From positions 21,514,001 through 21,578,000 of the forward strand of contig OX637295.1 in NCBI GenBank assembly GCA_951799445.1: a DNA stretch of 64,000 nt, written 5' to 3'. This DNA is from Pseudisothecium myosuroides. Its lineage: Eukaryota > Streptophyta > Bryopsida > Hypnales > Lembophyllaceae. Positions 22,915 to 35,352 of the stretch are shown piece after piece; within the stretch, counting starts at the first letter, position 1; each line of letters opens with the position of its first letter. Position numbers and translations under genes: made by a program. The notes beneath the pieces are model-generated. The model searched no databases and was not told where the DNA came from. It saw only the letters and a program-made list of their open reading frames with translations.

Positions 22915-23555
22915 GTGGCTTGCGTCGTCCGAGCTTGTTGTGCGTCTCCCCGTGACTTAAAAATGTTTGCCTCCCGAGACCCTAACAAAGCATCTCTGTA
23001 CGCACCAGAAGAACGCGCAGATGGGTAGTTCCGAAAACTCAGTGGGAGAGTTTCATGGCGACATGGGGACCACTTGCGTCCTCCGAGCTTGTTGTGCACC
23101 TCCCCACTGGCTTGAAATGTTTGCCCCTCCCGAGACCCTAACGAAGCATCTGTGCGTGTGCGCACCAGAAAAACGCAGATAGGTTGAGTTCCGAAAACTC
23201 AGTGGGAGAGTTTCATAACAACATGGGAACCACTTGCGTCCTCCTCACTTGCTGTGCACCTCTCCCTCACTCGAAATGTTTGCCTCCCGAGACCCTAACG
23301 AAGCACCTCTGTGCGCACCAGAAAAACGCACATAAGTTGACTTCCGAAAACTCAGTGGCAGAGTTTCATGGCGCCATGGAGACCACTTGCGTCCTCCTCA
23401 CTTCTCCTGCGCTTCTCTCTTACTCGAAATGTTTGCCTCCCGAGACCCCTAACGAAGCATCTGTGTGTGCGTACGCACCAGATGAACCCGCAGATGAGTT
23501 GCGTTCCGAAACCTCAGTGGGAGAGTAGTTTCATGGCGCCATGGGGAGGAGAACC
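22915..23555. repeat. Tandem array of about 155-bp units upstream of the cysteine-rich protein gene
   Basis: Four units with starts near 22925, 23080, 23240 and 23394, plus a partial fifth. Each carries CACTTGCGTCCTCC, AAATGTTTGCCTCC, CGAGACCCTAACGAAGCATC, CGCACCAGAAAAACGC and TTCCGAAAACTCAGTGGGAG in the same order. The array lies 0.5-1.1 kb upstream of the minus-strand gene, within its likely promoter region. Open frames across it are not conserved from unit to unit in a way that suggests a protein. Confidence 0.85.
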
Positions 23556-23978
23556 ACGAGAGAAGCACGCCGGGGTTGTGGGGAGAAGCGAAGCGCAACG
23601 AGCGACGAAGAGCGAGCAAACCCTAGGTTAGGATCAAGAGAAGCAAAATTCACGAGGGGAGCATCGTGGTCGACGGAGTACAAGACTCGCCGAAACAGAA
23701 CAGCAAGACCGCCCAAGGCAAACGCAGGAACAGGAACAGGGGCCTGACCCCCCCTCGGAACCGGACGCGTCCACCTCGGCGTCGTGGCGGGTCCCTCGTG
23801 GCGGTTGGTCATTGGGTGAGACCCATGTGGCTATGGAGGGACCCCCGGTCGTAGTCAGCAGGGGTTATCCTGGAAGGGAGGGAGGGTGCCGTACCTCGCC
23901 AATCCACTTGGTGTGAAATGAGATTTTTTTTCTTTTTCTTTTTAATTTTTAATTTTTTTATAACAGAGTTGGGGTTAA

Positions 23979-24492
23979 CCCTTGAAAGGCCCTTTGAGCA
24001 GCGGTGTTTTTTTGAGCGAAAAATCACTCCAAAGGGATGCAAAATAATTCGCTCAATTCTTGTAAAAAAGAAATGGCAGAGTTTGAGAATCCGGATATCG
24101 CGCGTTTGCTACCACATCTTGGGACAGGATCACTCGAATTTGGATGAATGTACATCATTTTGGATGAATAAATGAAATGAATAATTGAATTTTGCAAGTT
24201 TCATCCATTTCTAAGGATGGAAGTAGCTTCATCCTTACCAGAGATTATCGCTTTCTGTACTGCCTAAATGAAATGAAAAAAAAAAACTGCCCTCGGGGTC
24301 CCTCTATACGACTTGTTTCTAGCCTTATAACTCTTCAATTGTGGTTTGATATATGAAATGTGATACATTGTTGTTTACGCTCATTCATTTTACTTTGTAC
24401 TGAAAAATATTTGGTCATTGTTTTCCTGATCAAATACCACCATATTCATAACATATTATACGGTCGCAAAGGACTTTCAAGCCCTTCAAGGG
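23979..24492. mobile_element. TTAA-type TIR element (copy 5)
   Basis: The left end CCCTTGAAAGGCCC and the right end CTTTCAAGCCCTTCAAGGG are approximate inverted copies. TTAA at 23975-23978, TTTA at 24493-24496. The interior of about 510 bp has no coding region. Confidence 0.5.
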
Positions 24493-24499
24493 TTTAGGG

Positions 24500-26730
24500 T
24501 AGACGCACCCATTCCCGTCCCTGTACCCTTACATTCCTGTCATCGTGAACAAATGGTGCACATTTTCTTTATAGAATGTGCTCCCTTGATAAATGATGAC
24601 AGAACGAGGTCATAGGGACATGTCTACTTTAGCTAGGCCCTCACTGAGTAATTGGGGTCATCCACAAGAGAAGGAAAAAAATTGTGCACATAAACTCATT
24701 CGAAATTCCATTTGAAATTCTCATTATTCATCAATGAATTATAGAACTGTGAAGGAGATTCAATTGTACATCACTTCACAAGCTTTTAATTCGTAAGGTT
24801 CTATGTGGTGAAAATTGGTAGATACTCCCAAAACTGCGCAAAGATAGCATATTTGAATGAAAAGAGAATTAATCATTTCTAATCATTATTTTATAATTTA
24901 CAGCCATAGGATTTTATTCTTGACTAGTACTAAATTCAAATATATAAAATTGGGGGAATGAGGGCAATGTAGGTGTAAAAATGAAGCTTGCAAAGTGAAT
25001 CAAAATGTTTTTCACAATGTCGTATTGCCAAACTTTTGAGACCCATAACTCAACTGCCTAAATAAAGAAGATCTAAGGATTTCAAATTTGAGTAGAGATT
25101 CAAATTAGGAAGAAGTAGGAAAATTCCAAAGCAAAATGATGCTCTGCTCCCCTAATCAAGTTGGAAACAAAAACAAAAGCAATGACATAATTTCTTTTTG
25201 ACCCGGTTTGAAAATTTTAAAAATTAAATTTTATAGAAGGTTCTTTGCTGCTTGTAAAGAACTTTTATTAGAGACTAATCATGATGCTATCTCAAGATTG
25301 TAATGATCAAATTTGACCAAAGTTCTCAAAATGAGCTACCCAAATTAGAATTGTCTTTAACACATTGGATTATATTATGTGCTAGAAAATGCTTGAGAAT
25401 TTTCAAAATTTAGAGGTGCAAAGATGTAAATTCAAAACAAAACGAACAAATTTCAAAGAATTTGGAGTCACAAGTTACAAAATCTTGCCTCCTAAGTAAA
25501 AAAATACTTGATCAAACGTAATTTGAAGACCTAGGAATAAAAGCTTTATGAATTATAACCATCAAAGCTTAATTTTTGTATAAATTTTAAGGTTCTTCAT
25601 GCTAAATGGTAATTTGTTCTTATATTGAAACATGTCCAAGGTCACAAAAAAAATAGTCCTTTTTCCATTAAAGATTAAGCTAGGATTATAATTTACCAAG
25701 CACCTATCTAATAAAATTATTTGGTAAATACCCTCGTAAATACCTACTCAATGCAACATTTCTAACACTAGGATATTGATAGTGGATTTGAAAAATCTAC
25801 CAATAGAACTTTAGCATCTTATTACCTTTGCATGCAATATTCAAATGCCATTTTAAAGACTTCACTTTCATGTCCAAATCCTTCTCAAATCTGTTTGTAT
25901 TTTTAAAAAAAAATTGGCATGAATGTTATTTCCAAAATTGGTCATGAATAAATTTTTCTTTTGAAGATTTAAATATCACTTTGAAGGAATTCAATGAAAT
26001 GTTATTAGCTTGAAACATGATCCAAAAGGACTGCATTCATCATTTAGGAACTTGAATGTCTAGGATATAGACTTTAAAGTGATTACTAAGGAGTTAAATT
26101 TAGCCACAATCTATCTACTTATGACTAAAAGAATTGACTTCTCAAATAAGCAATCATGACTAACAAAGAAATTAACTTGGTTATCTAACTTCATTGAGTT
26201 TTGTAAATAAAATCTAGGCTTGCATTATCCTAATGATGTAGAGCAATGGAATGTAAGACTTGTCACATCAAAACATTCATCATGACTGTTGAAGTAGCCG
26301 TTGAAGGCGAACCATGACAATATTCCTCAACAATAGTACCATTATGTCCAAGAATGTTATATAAGAATACTTCATTGGCCCCTCAAATCTACCTCAACGT
26401 CATTTCAGTCTACCATAGTACTCCTTCTATAGCTATAACCACGTGATCTCTTGTCTTGGCTAACCATCTTTATGAATTCCAAACAACAAGTCGGTTATCA
26501 TTGCAATACATTTCTTACAGCAGTGAAATTTAGCAATGTCCATGTTTGATGGTCTAATGAGTTTCATGGGCAACTTATTTTATTCTAAAGGTTGCATGAA
26601 CCTAAACCTTTTTAATTTAGATTTTTTTTGAAAACAAATCAAGGCTTTAATTGCTAGAAAACCAAACTTTTCAAACAAGTTTGTTAATTAAATCCTAAGC
26701 TCCGAAACAAAATATTGTAACAATCACTGT
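24500..26730. other. AT-rich desert, no gene seen
   Basis: About 2.2 kb at very low GC content without an open frame long enough to note on either strand. There are no repeat ends that could be paired by eye. Confidence 0.5.
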
Positions 26731-27403
26731 AAGAAAAAAACCCAGACTAAATCAAATTCTACTACCTCCAACTAGTATCTATGTTGTTGATTCTTTCTTT
26801 TTTCTATTGATACATTGCCAATGATGATATCGTTCAGGATATTTTTTGAGTTTTACCAGCTTTTTTTCCTTTAATTCCCACATTGAGTTGGTTTTCAGCT
26901 AGTTTTCAAGTTCTAAGTCCAGTTTTTTTTTCCTAATTTTCTTACCCTAAATATAAATTTTATAGATTTTCTCACCGGGTTTTTTCAATATTTTCCACAA
27001 CATTGTATAACTAGGCAATGATCCTCCCCATGCTAGGAAGGTATTACACAATGTTCAGGAAGATTTGGCAACTAGTTCAAATTTAGCCAATGGAATTGGA
27101 AAAAAACCCGGTGAAAACATCTTTAAAATTTCTATTTTGAGTAAGAAATAGAGAAAATAATTGAACTCCTTGTTGAAAAACCGGTTCAATTTGGAGATTA
27201 AAGGAAAATAGCAGCCTATAAAACTCAAAAAACTTCCTAAACGCTGGTATTACACCTCCCCAGATGCTTGAGAAAGGCTTTCAGTATAATTCAAGGATTG
27301 GAGTTGACCAAGGAGCCATATTAGACAATTTTGTCTACTTTTTTTTTTCAAGGATGGAAAAAAGACCCCTGCATCATTGGTAAACAATATTTTGTCAAAA
27401 TTG

Positions 27404-28290
27404 CAACCACGTTTTTTTCCACCGACTAAATTAACAATGAACTCACTCGCAGTTCTCCTCTCCCCCCACCGGCATTGCTGAAGTGAGCTGCCTCAACAGT
27501 CTGAATTGAATTGGCTAGTTGGATGAAGTATGTGCCCAATTCTCCAAACATTCATCTGCCGTTGACCAACCAACCCAGTTGGCCAGTTGAGCAATTCATC
27601 AGGGCTTCTTATTTCAAATAGACCCACCCAAGCCACATTGAACTGGTTTTTCAAGTACCGAGTCTGGTTTTCTCCCTAATTTTCTTACTCTAAATAGATA
27701 TTTTTTAGATTTTTTCACCAGTTTTTTTTATGTTTTCAATTTACAACCACATTTTTTCCCAATTTCACCAACTAACAATCAACTCATCGGCAGGTCTCCT
27801 CCCCCACCGTTCTACATAACGTTGCTAACCAGGGGATTCCTTCCCTAGCAAAGGAGGGATAATCCCCAAGATGTCTGGGACGTCAGAGGAGAGGATTAAA
27901 CTATAATCCACTTCAAACAATTGACTCTCGGGAGTTGGGATGGGTGGTTGCGACTAGTTGGATCATCGTGAGCTGGCATGCCCATCCTAGATGTCTACAG
28001 AGGTTACACTACTATTGAAGTTCGGATTGTTTTTAATGTTGGGGGGGGTCCGGCTTTTGGGGGAGCAAAAGGGGACCCCCACTAGTAAAGGTTAACAATG
28101 TTATGTGATGAGTTTTCTTGAAGCTGCCTCAACGAAATGAATTGGCTAATTGGATGAAGTGCATGCGCCATTCTCCAAACATTCATCCACCACCGACCGA
28201 CCCACCCACCCACCCACCCACCCAGTTGGCCAGTTGAGCAATTCATTAGGGCTTCTTATCGAAAACCAGACCCACCCAGGCCACTATAGA
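27404..28290. repeat. Imperfect direct duplication, second copy split by an insertion
   Basis: The block at about 27404-27640 (starting CAACCACGTTTTTTTCC, then GAATTGGCTAGTTGGATGAAG, CTCCAAACATTCATC, CCCAGTTGGCCAGTTGAGCA) recurs in the same order at about 27755-27812 plus 28115-28290. The second copy is interrupted by the TIR element at 27814-28106 and carries an expanded (CCAC)n tract at about 28200-28224. Related pieces (TCTAAATA-ATAGATTTTCTCACC and similar) occur at 26890-27010 and 27630-27750. Confidence 0.75.
27814..28106. mobile_element. 293-bp TIR element inserted in the duplicated block
   Basis: The left end ACATAACGTTGCTAACC pairs with the right end GGTTAACAATGTTATGT (15 of 17 positions). 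The sequence on either side continues the duplication described above, so the element's absence from the first copy marks it as an insertion. No clear target duplication was found and the superfamily is unknown. Confidence 0.65.
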
Positions 28291-28299
28291 GCCAGGGCA

Positions 28300-29390
28300 C
28301 CATCACTGCACCATCCTTCATTTAGGGCTTGCTTGTTGATCCCAATGGAAGATGCCTTTGGAACGAACGTCGGGAGGAAGGGACCGACTGTCCGACTGTC
28401 CGACTGAGAGAGAGGTGCACTCACTCAGAGAGCAGTTTGACTGGACATGGGGCAACCAGGCGCTGCCTGCCACGTGTGCTCCCTCCCTCCAAAGCTTATC
28501 TTACTAAAATGGAGGACGCTAAATCCTCCATTCGAAAGTGGGCCGTGCGGGCTTAAATTTACCCCTGGGGAAAACACAGGAATTTATTTTTTTTTACTTG
28601 TCATATATTTAAATTTTTTTGCAAATTCTGAATTCATATTTGCAATCAGAGGCTCCAAATTAGCTTGGAGAGGTCTACAACACACACCTTACACACGGCT
28701 CAAACTGAATAGGGGGGCTTTATTTTACTTTTATCTCTGAAAAAACACAAAATTCACCCTGCTGGTCCCACTTCGAATAGAGGATTTAGTGTCCTGCTAA
28801 TAAAAATAAGTTATTGAAAGGTGTTTGGTGTGGTTGGGAGTTGGGACAGTTGAGCCTCGGCCTCATCAACAACACACACTCTTCATGGTAAGCTTATGGC
28901 GGGGTCGGACAAAAGAGAATGCGCTTTTCAGTTGCTCGGCCACACGGAACTTGGATTTGGGGGGCTGACTTGGGGATCTCAGGGGCAGGACCCATTCACA
29001 TTCACCGATGGTCTCTCGCACAACTTCGAGACAAACTGATGAAACTCAATGCGGAATTCAGACCAGGGTGTTTTTTTTGTTTTTTTTGTTTAAATTTTTA
29101 TATGCACACAATTTTTCCTCAATTGGTTACAGCAAAAAGATGTTGGCTGTTTTTTTTGAAGGAAATTTTCATTTTGTTGGGGTCAAAAAATAGCCAGATT
29201 ATTGCTATATTTTAAGACTAGTTGCCAAATTTTACCTAGATATTACTTGGTTTTTATATAGGTATCACCAAGTGTTACCTAAGTATTACATGAGTATTGA
29301 AAAAACTACAGACTTCTTCACCGGAATGAAAGAAAAACATTGTTTGGATTTGATGGATTGGGAGGATTACCCTTCCTTGTAAGGCAACTC
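28300..29390. other. Intergenic sequence, no supported gene
   Basis: GC content is moderate at 28300-28560 and 28850-29060. Open frames at 28150, 28329, 28447, 28919 and 29008 overlap one another, cross poly-T runs and resemble nothing. A 39-bp string at 29029-29067 recurs at 30087-30126. Confidence 0.35.
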
Positions 29391-30085
29391 CACATAATAG
29401 TGAAATTAGGTTGCCCCAAACTTATTTCTCTGGACATTTGACACTAAGGTAAAACACCCCATTATGGATCCATTGTGGACTCCTAGGAATGACCCATTAT
29501 GGTTTTCATCTAGTAAATGACATTTGGGCTACAATCAATGTCTTAGCTAACCGGAACGGAGTGATTAGTGACTACAATAGGAACTTTCAACTTCTTAGTG
29601 TTCAATCATTGCAGGAAGTGACTTTGTTAGAAAATATCATGATTGCTTTAGGTGAGTAAGATGAGCGTCATGGTTATTGGTTTTGGGGTAGTCTAGATAC
29701 TCTTTTAGGCCATGATGGACAGAACACTTCAAAGGTTCATAACAAATTCAACTTTGTTGAAAAAATACAAGTTCAATTGCTCTTGCCATTTCTATCACTT
29801 GTCTTTATGTGGAAAAAAAATTAAAAAAGTTTAGCAATGAAATGAGGGCAAACTCCTCATTTTGTCCGTAATGGGTTGCTTTACTTTATATATAAATATT
29901 TGTTTTTATTGTACAAGAATGCACTACTTTTGAATTAGGTATTGTTGTAATTGGGACTCATGAACCTCTATGTGTACAAATGGAAATATTTGTAGAAATA
30001 TATGTTGACCTTAATGGCTTGTAAAGTAACTTCCTTGGAGTAAAGCAACCTAATTGTTAAAGCAACCTCATTTCACTATTTTGTG
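29391..30085. mobile_element. 695-bp element with 24-bp terminal inverted repeats
   Basis: The left end CACATAATAGTGAAATTAGG(TTGC) and the right end, read inverted, CACAAAATAGTGAAATGAGG(TTGC) match at 22 of 24 positions. Further in, GTAAAACACCCCATTATGG pairs loosely with GTAATGGGTTGCTTTAC. There is no coding capacity. A target duplication is not apparent, so the superfamily stays open. Confidence 0.6.
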
Positions 30086-30126
30086 TAGACAAACTGATGA
30101 AACTCAATGCAAAATTTGGAAGACCA

Positions 30127-31785
30127 GTTTTTTTGTTTGTTTTTTTACTTTTAAAAACAGTGTTGGGATGGCCATTACTTAAAACTCAATAGTTGGTGAA
30201 CCAATCATGTTTCTACATTCTTCCAGATTTTGGACCAAAAAAACACTTTCCAATTGTATTTGTGCATTTTTGCCTCCAAATTTGGCAACTTCATTCATAT
30301 TTTCAAAAGAAATGAAAAGTTTTTGGTGGAAAAAGACTACTTTTAAAATATCAAAATTTAGATACTTTTCAACCTTTTTTAGATATCAAAATTTGACATA
30401 TGAGCCAATCTAAGTTTAGAAATGATAAATTTTAAGTACAAAATTTGTCTTCTTATTGTTAAGTTATGTATCCATTTGACAATTTTGCATTTGGTAAACC
30501 ATCTCTTTTATCTATTTTCAACTAGAAAACCAATTCATTGACTGCATTTCTAGCTATGTTCCCAAATTTGTAGGAAAAAAAAACAGGGCAATTTATTCTT
30601 TTTAGAATTAAAATATTCTCTTTTGTTGTGAATGTACCCTAGGAGGTCTAATTGTATAACATCCACCAAAAAGATGACATCTAATACCACAATTCAACCT
30701 AAAGAAAAAAATCCAAACTTTCTTACCAATAAAACAAGTAGCTACGTAATATAAAACTCTCGCTTCTTTTTCAAGTAAAATCTTCCTTATATAAAGTAAT
30801 TTTGCCCCCTTTCTAAAATCGACCCCTACAAATTCTTCCCTAAAATGTACTCCCACCGTTCATGAGAGTCTAGGGGCAATTTTAAAAACACCTATTTTCA
30901 GTACTTTGAATGTTCTTAGTTTATTCATACTGTGTACCAAAAATGCATTCTAATCAGAGAATTTAGAATCCCCTTTTGACTTCCAACAAGATCCCACAAA
31001 AAAAATTCAATATAATAATGAAATGTTTGTTCGGTTGATTTTAGGTGGAATTACTTATAAATTAACGTAGACTAGCCCAATTTTGTTCGCTTTCCAATTC
31101 TATCGGTAGACAAATCCAATCCAGCCTCCCTACTTTGGGCCCAATTTTGTCCAAAAAACATCCAAATCCGTTCTTTTTATGACAAAATAAAAAAATTATG
31201 ACTCTAAGGGATAATATGTCATTCCATTAATGATGAATCACTTAGTACTTGACTTTGCGGTTATGGGTTGTTTAGGGGATGCTTAAGACTCTAATCTATA
31301 GGCTGTTTTGTAAATTCAGGGCAAACCATTTCAAAAATTCACATAAAATACAATTCTAATCGAAAAATTATAATTCCATTTAGATTTGATTTGTGAAACA
31401 TGCTCACACCTCTGAAAAATATGTGCCCCTTTTGGAGTTAGCCTCAACATATTGAGATTGCAAATCAAGGTGGTAATAGGCTTGTCTACCTTAGCTTTTT
31501 TTTCAATGCAAAGCCTCTTTTGGGATAGCCTAGAATTGAAGGAAGTCAAGTACTAGGTAGGCCCACCGATGAGTCCTTCCATCAGAGTCTCACATCAAAA
31601 CGTCGTTCCAAAGCCACAGCAGCCCCACGGCAAAAGATACACTGCAGACTTCAACAACAACCGGTGAATACCAGTCAAGCCCACCGCCAGCGACATGCAA
31701 TGACCGGTAAATATCCGACACCAGATATTTGTATTGTACCTGCAGTTTCTCAGTACTTGACTTTGAATTCCCACTCTTGCCCCAC
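30127..31785. other. AT-rich spacer, no gene seen
   Basis: Open frames at 30207, 30608 and 31331 are short, Lys/Phe-rich and unrecognised. The last 200 bases gain GC content on approach to the Mutator-like element. Confidence 0.4.
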
Positions 31786-31794
31786 CCCCAAAAA

Positions 31795-32923
31795 GGCCAG
31801 GGTGAATTGACCCCCTCATTGCCCCGCCTTTGGATGACGGAGGGATGAGGGGGTCCATTTCTTGTTCATCCCGCCTTGACCTCCTTCCCTGCGACCTCCT
31901 CCCCTCCCAACCTGCTCCCGTGCGACCTGCCCCTCCGACCTGCCACCATGCGACTTGCTCCGTCGAAGTCGGATCTGAACTTCTGAACTTCGAAGTTTGA
32001 AGGTGGTTCTGTACTTTACGGTAATGGAATGGCAGTGCAGATGGTGGAGTGTTTTATCTGCATGAATTTGTGGTGTGCGTTGAGGATTAGTGATGCTTAG
32101 AAAAGTGTGGTCTCGATGGTGTTTGCTTTGGAATCCCGATTGCTTTACTGTGCAGTTTTGCAAACGTCGATACCACGAGAGGATAAGTACAGTATGCATC
32201 TCCAGTTCATCCAGGCAAGGTGACAACCATGCAACTAGGCAGCACCAATGATCTCTCTCATTTTTTTTATTTATTTAATCAATCAAAATCATACATGTGC
32301 TCTGCCACCAGCCATCTGGATCCTTCAATAAAATTGTGCACATCAAGAAACTTGTGCAGTTTGCTCCTGGACTCAAACTTCAGCATGGACAACCATCAGA
32401 CAAGTTTTGAAAATGATTGACGAGTAGTAGACGTTTTTTGCGAGACTCCTTTGTATTGCAGGGGTTCACTGGTAGGCAGATTTGGGCTGCAATATCAACG
32501 GCTAGACAAATTTTTAAACTCCCCGTTCAAAATTTTCACAAGGCTTGGTGCACAAAGATTTCTCAAGGTGCAAATTTGCCCGGTGTATCAAAAGAACGTA
32601 CAAAGCTGCAGTAGGAACACCCAATTTAACTGCCACCTTCAAACTTCAAACTTCCTAACCACCTTCAAATACCAAACTTCAACCTTCAACTTTCAAACTT
32701 CAGATTTTCAAACTTCAAACTTCAGAACCACCTTCAAAGTTCAGGTCCGACTTCGACGGAGCAAGTCGCATGGTGGCAGGTCGGAGGGGCAGGTCGCACA
32801 GGAGCAGGGTTGAGGGGAGGAGGTCGCAGGGAAGGAGGTCAAGGCGGGATGAACAAGAAATGGACCCCCTCATCCCTCCGTCATCCAAAGGCGGGGCAAT
32901 GAGGGGGTCAATTCACCCTGGCC
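31795..32923. mobile_element. Mutator-like element, about 215-bp TIRs, 9-bp target duplication
   Basis: The left arm (31795 to about 32011) and the right arm (about 32723 to 32923) are long inverted copies. Both run from GGCCAGGGTGAATTGACCCC through CCTTTGGATGACGGAGGGAT and CGTCGAAGTCGGA to GAAGGTGGTTCTG. The flanks are CCCCAAAAA (31786-31794) and CCCCAAAAG (32924-32932), 8 of 9 identical. Long TIRs with a 9-bp duplication are characteristic of MULEs. The 0.7-kb interior has no transposase but holds AACTTCAAACTTC repeats and unrelated sequence of moderate GC content, so it is non-autonomous and could have captured host DNA. The 136-codon minus-strand frame (31816-32226) runs through the TIR and is not a supported gene. 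Confidence 0.8.
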
Positions 32924-32932
32924 CCCCAAAAG

Positions 32933-33790
32933 GTATTTCAATCCCTAAGAGAGTAGGCATCCATTATTTGGATCATACTCCGTGAATATTTTCAAGTAAA
33001 GAGCTTATTGCTGGAGCTAAAAAAATGGATGAAATACATTCAAGTATGTTGAAGAAGTAATGTTTGTCTATTTTTTGACAATGCGACAAGCTTACTAGTC
33101 ACTTGGTGCTTCATACATGATTATTGTGCAAGGTTCAGAATGGGTTCATGTAGGGAAGGGGAGAAAAATGAAAACTTGTGAAAATGGAGATTTGATGTTT
33201 AGATTTTATTCATGTAATAAATTATTTTGCCAGAACTATTCAAAATCTACATCAGCACTCTTCCCCCCGCAGACTCTTAAAGGAAAATGCTAGATTATTC
33301 TTCCTAACGAAGGATCCTCATGTAGTACATAGTACAACAAATTTGAATAAACATAAAGATGTGTTGTAAAGTACAACTTAGAAGATTATTGAAATGATGA
33401 ATTGTAAAAAAAAAACTTGTGTATTGCAATTCATGAATTTTTCATTTTCTTTTGAATATTATACTTATCAAATATAGTCAGTTTAAAAACTGATTTTTAA
33501 TGAAATGTCAATGATTTATAAACGTTTTTTTTGGCAATGAGTCTAAATTTAAAATCCTACAATCTTTGTTTACTAGTGACATTAAGTGACTTGAAATTTT
33601 TTAATCAAATTCCTTGATAATTGTCTACATTGTCCTCATAGGCACTCTTACAATGCCAACAATATCTGTACTTTTCATTCCCCCTCAGGCATTCCTCAAG
33701 TGTGGGTATGAATTTCATCTAAAGTTATCATGATTTTGGAGTACAAACAATAATTAGTCAACTTGCTATCATTCTCGCAGCAAAAACAAT
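32933..33790. other. AT-rich spacer, nothing recognised
   Basis: No open frame of note and no repeat end that could be paired. It lies between the Mutator-like element and the minisatellite. Confidence 0.4.
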
Positions 33791-33799
33791 GATCAAGTA

Positions 33800-34470
33800 T
33801 GCTCTTCATTCTACACAATTCATTTTGTTCAATCAAATCACTCTGCTCAACCCACTATATATATTCAATCAATTCACTGCAACATTTGTGATCATTCAAA
33901 TTCTCATTAAATCAACTCATTATGCTCAATCAATTCACTACAACATTTGTCATTGCCCAAATTCTCATCAATCAACTCACTATATTCAATCAATTCACTG
34001 CAACATTTGTCATTATCCAAATTCTCATCAATCAACTCACTATATTCAATCAATTCACTATGCTCAATCAACTTACTACAACATCTGTCATCACCCAAAT
34101 TCTCATCAATCATATCATTGTGCTCAATCAACTCACTGCAATATCTATGATCATCTAAGTTCAGTGCAGCATCTGTCATCACCCAAATCTTCATCAATCA
34201 ACTCACTGCAATGCAACATCTATCATCACCCAAATCTTCATCAATCAACTCACTATGCTCAATCAACTCACTGCAATGCAACATCTGTCATCACCCAAAT
34301 CCTCATCAATCAACTCACTGCAACATCTGTCAATACCTAAATCCTCATCAATCAACTTTCTATGCTCAGTCAACTCAGTGCAACACTTGTAATCATCCAA
34401 TTTTTTGTTCGTCAAATCATTCTGTTCAATCAACTCACTGCAACATCTATCACCCAAATTCTCACCACCT
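33800..34470. repeat. Complex minisatellite of CAATCAACTCACT and CAACATCTGTCATCACCC modules
   Basis: About 670 bp are built from two alternating modules: TCATCAATCAACTCACT(-GCTCAAT) and CAACATYTGTCATYRCCCAAA. Larger units of about 57-60 bp repeat around ten times with deletions and substitutions. The plus strand is strongly C-rich and G-poor. Long open frames on both strands (for example 33789-34340) are products of the periodicity and are not supported as genes. Confidence 0.9.
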
Positions 34471-34579
34471 TCACTACTTCACTAAAACATTCTACAATCA
34501 CCATCCATACAAAAGCACTCTTGCCTCATACCTCCAATTCAATTCATGCCAACATTAATCATTGTTGTGCTCTAAAATG

Positions 34580-35350
34580 AAATGACAATATTACTTATGT
34601 AACCAAATTATTGCCATTTCCAAACTTCGACATCAAATGCTCATAAGACAAGTAGAAAGCTTTTAATTGACAAGTGGATGATATTTTTGAGAAGTATCTA
34701 TGTTAAAAAAGTGTGCATTATTAGAGTTTTAATTTTAGAAGCATGAAGTTTTTTTTAAAGTCAATGTTGATTCAAACATGGATAATTAACACAAGGATTT
34801 AGCAAAGATTGAATGGATGCATGAAAACTTAATTCTTGGTTACCAGGAATCTAATTTCTACATCTTCATTAGCTAGATTTTGGCCTTGCCATCTTCAAGA
34901 ATTTGAAGTGACTTGATAGTCTAATCATTACACCTAAAGATAAACTGAACAATATATAGCATATGGTTTTGACGTGAAGTGGATTTTCTTTGGGGTTGTT
35001 TTTCATTATTTTTGAATAATTTGCCACTGCGTAATACAATGTCAATGTAACCAACTCAACTTGCAAGAGTGTACATTACACACTCATTTTTCATAGTTAA
35101 GTATACAAATTTCACAAGATTGGCTTACAATAGAATTCAAATTTGACGGTAAATCAAATTTCTTATGTAATTCTCATTGTATATATCTTATTTCACAAAC
35201 TCTCTTATCCATGATTGTCATTAACTATGTAACAACGCGACAGCCTAAACGTGTCCAATAGATGACAAATAATCCTTCTATACAAGACAAAAGTGTAGAC
35301 CTTTTAGGGTTAACAATCTCACTTTACAGTCTCAATAACTAACCAATTTC
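34580..35350. other. Spacer upstream of the lipid-transfer-like gene
   Basis: AT-rich sequence without a supported gene. At about 35302-35314 there is a lone TTTTAGGGTTAA, an orphan end of the TTAA-type family with no partner found. Confidence 0.4.
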
Positions 35351-35352
35351 CT

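Noticed and set aside
27404..28290. Possible LTR pair.
   Set aside because: The repeated blocks lack TG...CA ends, a primer-binding site and any internal retrotransposon coding sequence.
31816..32226. 136-codon minus-strand open frame.
   Set aside because: It runs through the left arm of a transposon and has no recognisable domain; its basic C-terminal part is simply translated TIR sequence.
33789..34340. 183-codon open frame with repeated His/Ser/Asn pattern.
   Set aside because: The repeat is a minisatellite open in several frames on both strands; no start context or splice structure supports a gene.
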